From Synechococcales cyanobacterium PMM_0036 (GTDB lineage: Bacteria; Cyanobacteriota; Cyanobacteriia; Elainellales; Elainellaceae): DNA of 9,541 bases. Below, in pieces: positions 1 to 4,923 of this stretch. The position numbers and the translations under genes are program-made. Position 1 is the stretch's first letter; each line of letters opens with the position of its first letter. The DNA is taken from assembly GCA_949127645.1 (NCBI GenBank), contig CASBQM010000430.1:1-9541 (forward strand), written 5' to 3'. The notes under the pieces are model-generated. The model had not been told where the DNA came from and ran no database searches. It saw only the letters and a program-made list of their open reading frames with translations.

Positions 1-171
1 GATCTAAATAATAATATTGGGTCATGAGCAACTTCAATTTCACCCGATAAATTCTTATGTTTTTCAGCGCTGGTGCAGAGATACAATACCATTGCAGCCG
101 CTAAACTGCTCCTGCAATAGCTCAGCAAGAAGATGTTTATGTACGACAGGTTTAGCGCATAGAAACGCATT

Positions 172-177
172 GAGGAA
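172..177 (+). promoter_or_regulatory. Ribosome binding site of the SDR gene
   Basis: GAGGAA lies five bases before the ATG at 183 and supports that start. The 182 bases upstream contain no gene I can support. TACAAT at 82-87 could be a -10 box but has no convincing -35 partner. Confidence 0.6.
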
Positions 178-182
178 CGGGC

Positions 183-1142
183 ATGAAGGCTTTAGTGACA
201 GGGGCAACTGGATTTACCGGATCGCATCTGGTGAAGGCGCTAGTTCAGCGAGGCGATACGGTAGTGGCACTAGTGCGCAAAAGCAGCGACCTGAATCGAT
301 TACAGGGCTGCGAGGTTGAGTTAATTTATGGGGATATTGGCGATCGCCCCATTCTCGAAACCGCTATGCAGGGAGTCGATGCCGTTTTTCATGTCGCTGC
401 CTATGTCGAGTTAGGCATCGTGGATGCGGCAAAAATGCAGCAGATTAACGTTGAGGGCACTCGCACAGTTTTGGCAGCCGCCAAAGCCACAAAGATCCCT
501 AAGCTGGTCTATTGCAGCACGATCGGCGTGTATGGCGACACTCAGGGCAAGGTGATTGATGAAACCTTTCAACGAACTCAGACGGGGTTTTCTTCGGCAT
601 ACGATCGCACCAAATATTTAGCACAACAGCTCGTTGATCAAGCCGCGACCGAAGGCTTGCCCGTAGTTAGCGTCATGCCCTCTGGCATTTTTGGCTCAGA
701 CGATCCGCATTTTGGTAAAGTGCTAGATGCGTTTCTCCAGGGCAAGCTCAAGGTCTGGGCAGGGGGCGATCGGATTACGGGCTTTGTCCATGTCGATGAT
801 CTGGTGGCGGCGATGCTGCTGGCAGTCGAGAAAGCGCCCAATGGCTCACATTACATTATTTCTGCTGGGGAGATGTCTACCCGCGAGATGTTCAATTTTT
901 TGAGTCAGGAAACGGGCATTTCCGCTCCGCTAGAAGTGCCAAAGCCCTTGGTTCGTCTGGCTGGAAATCTGTTGGAACCTATCGGTCGTTTGCTGTCCTG
1001 GCAGCCGCCCATCAGCCGCGAACGGGTGCATTATCTCTACGATCGCTGTGTGCGCATCGATGCTGCCAAGGCAAGGCGAGAGCTGGGATGGCAACCGCGA
1101 TCGGTTGAGGATACCCTGCGAGAGGCACTGAAGCGGGCTTAG
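183..1142 (+). CDS. NAD(P)-dependent epimerase/dehydratase, extended SDR family (dihydroflavonol-reductase-like)
   Basis: This 319-residue protein is complete and has the architecture of extended short-chain dehydrogenases/reductases. The N-terminal Rossmann fold starts at residue 1 with TGATGFTG (residues 6-13, the TGxxGxxG nucleotide loop). It is followed by an acidic GDI at 50-52, a Ser-Thr pair in YCST (110-113), and the catalytic pair Tyr140/Lys144 in YDRTK. The C-terminal half (about 170-319) is the variable substrate domain and ends with the usual ELGWQPR motif at 300-306. The overall pattern resembles the dihydroflavonol-4-reductase-like and hopanoid-associated (HpnA-like) sugar epimerase branch, but the substrate cannot be read from sequence. 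The start at 183 is supported by GAGGAA at 172-177, five bases upstream. It is probably a cytosolic enzyme. It is followed by ruvC on the same strand after 122 bp and there is no clear functional link. The family call is firm; the exact reaction is unknown. Confidence 0.93.
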   Translation: MKALVTGATGFTGSHLVKALVQRGDTVVALVRKSSDLNRLQGCEVELIYGDIGDRPILETAMQGVDAVFHVAAYVELGIVDAAKMQQINVEGTRTVLAAAKATKIPKLVYCSTIGVYGDTQGKVIDETFQRTQTGFSSAYDRTKYLAQQLVDQAATEGLPVVSVMPSGIFGSDDPHFGKVLDAFLQGKLKVWAGGDRITGFVHVDDLVAAMLLAVEKAPNGSHYIISAGEMSTREMFNFLSQETGISAPLEVPKPLVRLAGNLLEPIGRLLSWQPPISRERVHYLYDRCVRIDAAKARRELGWQPRSVEDTLREALKRA

Positions 1143-1186
1143 CTGAACTCATAACTCAGGGACATATCAAAATTCACGGCTCAATT

Positions 1187-1223
1187 AGTACATTTCGACT
1201 ACATTTTGAGTACAGTTAGGTAC
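1187..1223 (+). repeat. Three to four 11-bp phased direct repeats upstream of ruvC
   Basis: Units AGTACATTTCG (from 1187), ACTACATTTTG (from 1198) and AGTACAGTTAG (from 1209) follow each other head to tail at exactly 11 bp. A GTAC at 1220-1223 begins a partial fourth unit. Repeats spaced by one helical turn just upstream of a start codon (ruvC at 1265) look like an operator for a regulator that binds one DNA face. GTAC half-sites occur in cyanobacterial LexA boxes, but the spacing here does not fit the LexA consensus I know. The regulator is unknown. Confidence 0.4.
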
Positions 1224-1264
1224 GGTGAATTCAGTCCTTAGCGCTCAAACTGCCCGACTTTAGT

Positions 1265-1756
1265 ATGGAGAAACGCATCTTAGGTTTAGATCCAGGACTG
1301 GCAATTTTGGGCTTTGGGGCGGTTTTGTGCAAAGCCTCTCAAGGGCGTGAGCAGCCCGAAGTCGTCTCCACTCTTGACTTTGGGGTGATTCAAACTCCTG
1401 CCCACACCGACACAGGCGATCGCCTGTGCATGATTTATGACGACCTGCATAGCCTTCTAGAGATCGTCAAGCCCGATCTGGTGTCGATCGAGAAGCTGTT
1501 TTTCTACAAAATGGGAAATACGATCGCAGTGGCGCAAGCGCGAGGCGTGGTGATGCTGGTGTTGGCGCAGTATCGCGTCCCGTTTGTCGAATTCACTCCG
1601 GCACAGGTAAAGCAGGCGCTAACGGGCTACGGCAATGCAGACAAAAAAGAAGTGCAAGAAGCTGTGGCAAGAGAGCTGAATTTGCCCACAATTCCCCGAC
1701 CTGACGATGCTGCTGATGCTTTGGCGATCGCCTTGGCGGCATGGTTTCAATGTTAG
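1265..1756 (+). CDS. ruvC: Crossover junction endodeoxyribonuclease RuvC
   Basis: RuvC is the dimeric, Mg-dependent resolvase that cuts Holliday junctions after RuvAB branch migration, in homologous recombination and repair. The 163-residue protein carries the full RNase H-fold signature. GLDPGLAILGFG is at 7-18, with catalytic Asp9. Glu76 lies in SIEKLFF. The motif TPAQVKQALTGYGNADK is at 111-127, and PDDAADALAIA (146-156) supplies Asp148 and Asp151. These match the four acidic residues of the E. coli enzyme (D7, E66, D138, D141). The length is close to the family norm of about 160-175. An in-frame stop at 1226-1228 and the lack of other start codons before 1265 fix the start, although no strong ribosome binding site is visible. 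ruvA and ruvB are not in the window, which is common because cyanobacterial ruv genes are often dispersed. The phased repeats at 1187-1223 are the only candidate regulatory feature. Confidence 0.96.
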   Translation: MEKRILGLDPGLAILGFGAVLCKASQGREQPEVVSTLDFGVIQTPAHTDTGDRLCMIYDDLHSLLEIVKPDLVSIEKLFFYKMGNTIAVAQARGVVMLVLAQYRVPFVEFTPAQVKQALTGYGNADKKEVQEAVARELNLPTIPRPDDAADALAIALAAWFQC

Positions 1757-1810
1757 GGCGATGCTTCAGACTGTCTCTGTCTTTAATGTCTAGCAAAGCG
1801 GGCGGCTTTA

Positions 1811-1850
1811 TAGCTTTTTAGGCATAGCTGAATGTAGCTATCCTATAGCT
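1811..1850 (+). repeat. Four TAGCT repeats upstream of the rhomboid gene
   Basis: TAGCT occurs at 1811, 1825, 1835 and 1846, in three of the four cases preceded by A or T-A. The spacings are 14, 10 and 11 bp, close to one helical turn for the last two. Two copies extend to the self-complementary TAGCTA. The cluster sits 40-80 bp before the start codon at 1890. It could be a regulatory site, but the sequence is AT-rich and the motif is short, so it may be chance. Confidence 0.25.
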
Positions 1851-1889
1851 ATTCCTAACGAGATAGGCAAAGCGAAGTAGAGAACAAAT

Positions 1890-2552
1890 ATGGTATCGAC
1901 TGAAGATTTTGTCCTATTTCGGGCACAAGCCAGGCTGCTCTTGGGATTAGTGGCGATCGCTTGGGTGATTCATTTGCTCAACGTGATGTTGGGAAACAGT
2001 CTAAACTACTGGTTTGGTCGCCGTCCTAGGAGTCTTCAGGGGTTAATTGGAATTGTTTGTTCGCCTTTCCTTCACGCAGATTGGGGGCATTTAATTGCCA
2101 ATACTAAAGCGTTTCTACTGTTGGGCTGGTTCATTGCTGCTCAAGGAATTCACCTGTTTTATGCAGTGACAATTATCGTTGCGCTCTTGGGTGGCTTGCT
2201 AGCGTGGCTGATTCAGGATAAAGGAATTAGCGTGGGTGCGAGTTTGGTAATCTACGGCTATATCGGATTTCTACTAATCTATGGGCTAACGTCGGGGGAT
2301 GGAGCGGCGTTGCTGTTTGCTGCCATCACCTGGCTTGAGTATCAACATCAAATTATCGGACGCACCTACAATCTCTTTGTTGTGAAACTGAAAAGAGTTG
2401 AGCAGGGGCTATGGCTAACCGGATGGCTCCCGACAGGCGATCGAGATTTGGATAGAGAGCTTGGCAATGGCGGATGGTGGGGACATTTCTCAGGGTTGAT
2501 GGCAGGCATTTTTACAGGCTACTTAATGGCTACGCTGAAGCTGCCAGGTTAG
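1890..2552 (+). CDS. Rhomboid family intramembrane serine protease (atypical active-site motif)
   Basis: This 220-residue membrane protein has about six hydrophobic segments, around residues 15-35, 50-60, 73-92, 93-110, 117-147 and 198-216. Rhomboid landmarks are present: the HxxxxHxxxN motif as H62-ADWG-H67-LIA-N71, the serine box G116-A117-S118, and a late-helix histidine H199 in WGHFSGLMAG. Ser118 and His199 would be the catalytic dyad, cutting membrane-anchored substrates within the bilayer. The odd point is that the residue after the serine is Leu119, whereas active rhomboids usually have Gly (GxSG). The following IYGYIGF matches the normal helix. About 50 extra residues (150-198), including a basic stretch and GDRDLDRELGNGG, separate the serine helix from the histidine helix. 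The start at 1890 is the first Met of the frame and has only a weak upstream purine run (AGAGAAC). It could be an active protease or a weakened rhomboid-like protein. The fold is fairly sure, activity less so. Confidence 0.85.
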   Translation: MVSTEDFVLFRAQARLLLGLVAIAWVIHLLNVMLGNSLNYWFGRRPRSLQGLIGIVCSPFLHADWGHLIANTKAFLLLGWFIAAQGIHLFYAVTIIVALLGGLLAWLIQDKGISVGASLVIYGYIGFLLIYGLTSGDGAALLFAAITWLEYQHQIIGRTYNLFVVKLKRVEQGLWLTGWLPTGDRDLDRELGNGGWWGHFSGLMAGIFTGYLMATLKLPG

Positions 2553-2606
2553 CTCACGGTTTTCACGGTGAGATTGCCTCCAAGATCTGTCCTTTCAGCC
2601 AGGGTT

Positions 2607-2767
2607 CCTGATTGACTGACATAAACTCAAGCTGCCCTCACCCCGCTCCCTTCCCAGAGCGGGGAAGGGGCTTTAGACTTTAAACCTAAGAAGATCTCCG
2701 GTTCCCCTTGAGTTGTGGCAAAATAAGCCGAGTCAGGCTATTTGGCTGCGCAAAAGTTTGACTGCCT
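2607..2767 (+). repeat. MITE-like repeat, copy A (degenerate right end)
   Basis: The left end, CCTGATTGACTGAC at 2607-2620, continues into about 65 bases that match the reverse complement of copy C (8090-8154): an ACTCAAGCnGCCCTCACCCC stretch, then a C-rich/G-rich hairpin. The hairpin arms here are CCCCGCTC (2641-2648) and GAGCGGGG (2657-2664), a perfect 8-bp stem. The right end is less sure. GCAAAAGTTTGACTGCC near 2751-2767 resembles the GCAAAATTTGTCAGTCAACC end of copy B with a small deletion. The copy is non-coding and directly precedes copy B in the same orientation. Confidence 0.6.
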
Positions 2768-2772
2768 GAAGT

Positions 2773-2922
2773 TGGTTGACTGAAAAAGCTCAAACTACTC
2801 TCTCCCTAACCTCTCTCCTAGAACGAGAGATGGGCTTAAAGCCCAAGAAACGTTCTGGCTCCTCTTCTCCCCGCGTGGGAGAGGGGTTGGGGGATGAGTG
2901 GGCAAAATTTGTCAGTCAACCA
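2773..2922 (+). mobile_element. MITE-like repeat, copy B, with perfect 11-bp terminal inverted repeats
   Basis: This 150-bp non-coding element begins with TGGTTGACTGA (2773-2783) and ends with its exact reverse complement (2912-2922). A 9-bp direct repeat, TGCCTGAAG, lies just outside on both sides (2763-2771 and 2925-2933), as expected of a target-site duplication. Inside are C-rich then G-rich halves: CTCTC/GAGAG arms near 2811-2828, and GGGAGAGGGGTTGGGGGATG near the right end. The internal and terminal sequences match copy C at 7985-8154 in opposite orientation. There is no transposase, so it would move only in trans. The left direct repeat overlaps the decayed end of copy A, so its duplication status is not certain. 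Confidence 0.7.
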
Positions 2923-2946
2923 GATGCCTGAAGAGATCACCGACGA

Positions 2947-2953
2947 TAAGGAG
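2947..2953 (+). promoter_or_regulatory. Ribosome binding site that decides the start of the following gene
   Basis: TAAGGAG at 2947-2953 is a strong Shine-Dalgarno sequence ten bases before ATG 2964 (seven before a TTG at 2961). It argues against the longer reading from GTG 2898, whose first codons lie inside repeat copy B. Confidence 0.7.
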
Positions 2954-2963
2954 CTGTTTTTTG

Positions 2964-3755
2964 ATGCTATCGACAGAATTTATTTCTAGATCTGAGCTGA
3001 TTACAATCAATGGCGAACCTGCCGTGCCGATCGCACAAATGCCAGAAAGTTGGCGGCAAATTGCAGCAGGCACTTGGATGACTGAACCTCGCGTTTACAC
3101 TGCAATGGCACAGGTGTTTCTGGCTAAAAACCAGGGTGGACATATTCTGTTTCTAGAGCGTCCTGAAGCTCAACACCTGAAGTCTGCTTACTGCGAAGGA
3201 AACGGACAATTGGCTTGGGAGGCGGTAGCTCACTATGGTGAAATGTTCTTACCTGAGAACTATCCAAACCTGCAACAGATTCGTAATCAGCCGCAGACGC
3301 AGTTTCAGCAGAGCAATCGTATGGCGTTAATCAACATCGTTAGCGATCTGTTTGATGAACTTGGCTATGATGTGCCCGCCACCTTCTACTGGACGTTTCT
3401 ACATCCTTTACAGCGATCGGATTTGTTTGAAGTTCGTTCTTTCCGTTTCAGTGAGCAGGATTTGGCGATCGCCCGTCGGTTTGATGCCATTTTGCATGGT
3501 GGTTATGTCTCTATGCTGCGGCGGTTGATTGACAGCATCTCTAGCCGTCATGGATATTTTATGGAACATGGCTGCGGTTGCGATAGCCATCTGGCAAAGC
3601 TCCAGCCCTCCGACTCTCGATTTGACTACACTATTCCAGTCGAGGCTCGTCGCAAGACATTGCGGGCTTTCTTCTGGAGCATCATGGAGGAGTATATGCT
3701 GTTTGAACAGCGATCGGCAACGCGGTTGGTGTACGCGGATAATCTAGCATTCTAG
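2964..3755 (+). CDS. Hypothetical protein with HGCGCDSH motif
   Basis: This 263-residue protein is not one I recognise. The frame is open back to GTG 2898, but the extra 22 residues would be encoded partly by the end of a repeat and are basic and Cys-rich, unlike the rest. The TAAGGAG at 2947-2953 points to ATG 2964. There is no signal peptide or membrane helix, so it is probably soluble and cytosolic. It is rich in aromatic and helix-forming residues, for example VYTAMAQVFL, IVSDLFDELGYDVPATFYWTFLHP and AFFWSIMEEYMLFEQ. Near residues 202-209 is HGCGCDSH, a compact set of two Cys and two His plus Asp that could bind a metal or be redox active. HIP1 at 3465 and ordinary codon use suggest a resident gene rather than a recent import. 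It converges on the gene ending at 3912 and shares the hairpin at 3876-3908 with it. Confidence 0.85.
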   Translation: MLSTEFISRSELITINGEPAVPIAQMPESWRQIAAGTWMTEPRVYTAMAQVFLAKNQGGHILFLERPEAQHLKSAYCEGNGQLAWEAVAHYGEMFLPENYPNLQQIRNQPQTQFQQSNRMALINIVSDLFDELGYDVPATFYWTFLHPLQRSDLFEVRSFRFSEQDLAIARRFDAILHGGYVSMLRRLIDSISSRHGYFMEHGCGCDSHLAKLQPSDSRFDYTIPVEARRKTLRAFFWSIMEEYMLFEQRSATRLVYADNLAF

Positions 3756-3766
3756 GACTGCCCTAA

Positions 3767-3859
3767 TACCAATTTAATGTGAAGCGACACCTAATGTAGG
3801 ATGTGTTAGCGCAGCGTAACGCATCCTGCAATAATGTGCATCTTCATATAGATTTGGTA
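3767..3859. repeat. Palindromic small interspersed repeat
   Basis: The outer ends are imperfect inverted repeats: TACCAATTTAATGTGAAG from 3767, and the complement of CTTCATATAGATTTGGTA ending at 3859. The centre holds a strong imperfect palindrome: GGATGTGTTAGCGC (3799-3812), one A, then GCGTAACGCATCC (3814-3826). Its core, the GTAGGATG...GTTAGCGCAGCGTAACGCATCC type, is a repeat I recall as recurring between genes in many cyanobacteria. It is non-coding and lies between two convergent genes, where such insertions are tolerated. Confidence 0.6.
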
Positions 3860-3875
3860 CAAGCATCATTTGTTT

Positions 3876-3908
3876 CCTTAAAAAGTGCCTCATGGGCACT
3901 TTTTAAGG
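3876..3908. terminator. Bidirectional intrinsic terminator between convergent genes
   Basis: This is a perfect 14-bp inverted repeat, CCTTAAAAAGTGCC (3876-3889) and GGCACTTTTTAAGG (3895-3908), with a 5-base loop. The A and T runs lie within the stem, so U-rich RNA is made near the 3' arm on either strand. It lies 120 bp after the plus-strand stop (3755) and 3 bp after the minus-strand stop (3912), which fits a shared terminator. Confidence 0.8.
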
Positions 3909-3911
3909 AGT

Positions 3912-4325
3912 CTATCGAGCTGAAATAAATTCAGAAAGATTGACATCATCCGCATTTTTATAGATCTTCCAACAGCTACCGTCTCGATGCAGTAAAGATC
4001 CTTTTTTTGTCACGCAAATTGCGACTGAAGCATCCTCACTGGGACCTCGGAATAGCATTGCGGCATCAGCACTACTCCCACCTAAACCATATTGATCGCA
4101 AGTGATGGTCTCTTGGATTGCAATGAAGGTTTTCCCATGAACTTTGCAGTATTGCTGAATAGCAAAAAGCTTGCTTCTAATTTCATATAAACATTGATCA
4201 GGCGGCAAATTCTTTGCATTCTGGAGCGTTTCATCTATTCTCTGCCGCAACTCTCTTTTAATCTGCTCTCGCTGATTCTCAACTTCTTCCTCAATCTGAA
4301 AATTCTTTTGTTTCAGTAAGATCAT
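3912..4325 (-). CDS. Hypothetical protein with N-terminal coiled coil
   Basis: This 137-residue protein matches no family I know. The first 40 residues are highly charged and helical (KNFQIEEEVENQREQIKRELRQRIDETLQ) and probably form a coiled coil. The rest is a compact alpha/beta-like region with four Cys (in QCLYE, QYCKVHG, ITCDQYG and AICVTKKG) plus one in GSCWKIY. Repeated short hydrophobic strands and GSSADAAMLFRGPSED look like a small globular domain. There is no signal peptide, unlike its upstream neighbours. The start is supported by AGGAG at 4333-4337, seven bases upstream. It begins 24 bp after the CxC gene stops at 4350 on the same strand, so the two are probably co-transcribed. The stop codon abuts the hairpin at 3876-3908. 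It could be a cytosolic helper or regulator of the exported proteins, but nothing in the sequence proves this. Confidence 0.75.
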   Translation of the reverse strand: MILLKQKNFQIEEEVENQREQIKRELRQRIDETLQNAKNLPPDQCLYEIRSKLFAIQQYCKVHGKTFIAIQETITCDQYGLGGSSADAAMLFRGPSEDASVAICVTKKGSLLHRDGSCWKIYKNADDVNLSEFISAR

Positions 4326-4349
4326 AGAATGGCTCCTAAGTGAGGAAAA

Positions 4350-4775
4350 TTAAGGACTAACAATGACGGGAAAAGTGAGTTCAAAAGGTTGAAAGGTCTC
4401 GTCTTTCGATCGCCCTGACAAAACTACCGTGTAAGTGCCAGGAGTCGGGAAAGTCATGGTTGTGCCGATCGCCTGATATGCTTCGACTAATGTGGTAGTG
4501 AGAGATGAATTCTGAGCGATCTCCTGATGACCTGAGTCATATACTGCAACTTGGCAAGCGCAATTTTCAGCAGGAATTAAGCCTCCTCCTCGTTGGGTCA
4601 GCATAAACCAGGTAGGGCTAGCTTGCTTAGCACGGGGCATATCGTGTGGCTCCAGATGCATAGAGGCTCCAACCGTACTAGCCTGTCGATAGGCGATCGA
4701 GGGCAGAGCGCCCACCAGCGGAGTCAAAGAAATTCCGAGAACGGACAAAATAAAAATCGGCAGTATTCTGTGCAT
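4350..4775 (-). CDS. Secreted CxC-motif beta-sandwich-like protein, paralogue 1
   Basis: Read from ATG 4775, this is a 141-residue exported protein. MHRILPIFILSVLGISLTPLVGA is a clear signal peptide. A longer reading from GTG 4847 would bury it behind 24 residues and has no ribosome binding site, so I reject it. The mature part is strand-rich: HLEPHDMP (40-47), SPTWFML (53-59), Cys72-Ala-Cys74, VAVYDS, GTTMTFPTPGTYTVVLSG (104-121) and FQPFELTFPVIVSP at the end. The TFPTPGTYTVVL pattern is typical of Ig-like or YtkA/CopC-like periplasmic domains, but I cannot assign a family. By eye, about 40 of 89 aligned residues match the protein at 6917-7345, including both cysteines, SPTW, VYDS, TFPT and PFEL. 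It follows the RTX/CHRD gene by 148 bp on the same strand. The CxC could bind a metal or form a disulfide. Confidence 0.82.
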   Translation of the reverse strand: MHRILPIFILSVLGISLTPLVGALPSIAYRQASTVGASMHLEPHDMPRAKQASPTWFMLTQRGGGLIPAENCACQVAVYDSGHQEIAQNSSLTTTLVEAYQAIGTTMTFPTPGTYTVVLSGRSKDETFQPFELTFPVIVSP

Positions 4776-4923
4776 AAACTCTGAATTAACTGTTTTGAAA
4801 ACTGCCTGATGAATTGAAAAGGATGCTAGGAAGGAATATTGCCGCACTAAAATCTGTCAATCAGCAAGCGTGGCAATAGCTCAGCATGATCTTAGGTAAA
4901 ACTTGGCGATCGACTCAATTTAA

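Noticed and set aside
114..127. 14-base match GCAATAGCTCAGCA, also at 4873-4886
   Set aside because: A single 14-base coincidence in a 9.5 kb window is not improbable, and the flanks do not match.
17..319. 100-residue plus-strand reading overlapping the SDR start
   Set aside because: It overlaps the well-supported SDR gene in another frame, has no ribosome binding site, and its sequence is low in hydrophobic pattern and rich in Ser/Arg/Cys, as in chance frames.
1187..1223. LexA or NtcA box upstream of ruvC
   Set aside because: The GTAC halves are six bases apart rather than the spacing of the cyanobacterial LexA consensus, and the GTA...TAC spacing is nine rather than eight as for NtcA.
2553..2575. 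CTCACGG...GTGAG hairpin after the rhomboid stop as terminator
   Set aside because: The stem has only five good pairs plus a mismatch, with no T run.
2607..2922. CRISPR array from the repeated C-rich/G-rich blocks
   Set aside because: There are only two units, each with inverted-repeat ends and internal hairpins and of about 150 bp. There are no short regular repeats with unique spacers and no cas genes.
4776..4847. Longer N-terminus of the minus-strand CxC protein from GTG 4847
   Set aside because: There is no ribosome binding site, and it would place 24 residues before a clean signal peptide that starts at ATG 4775. The paralogue also starts with MH at the matching position.
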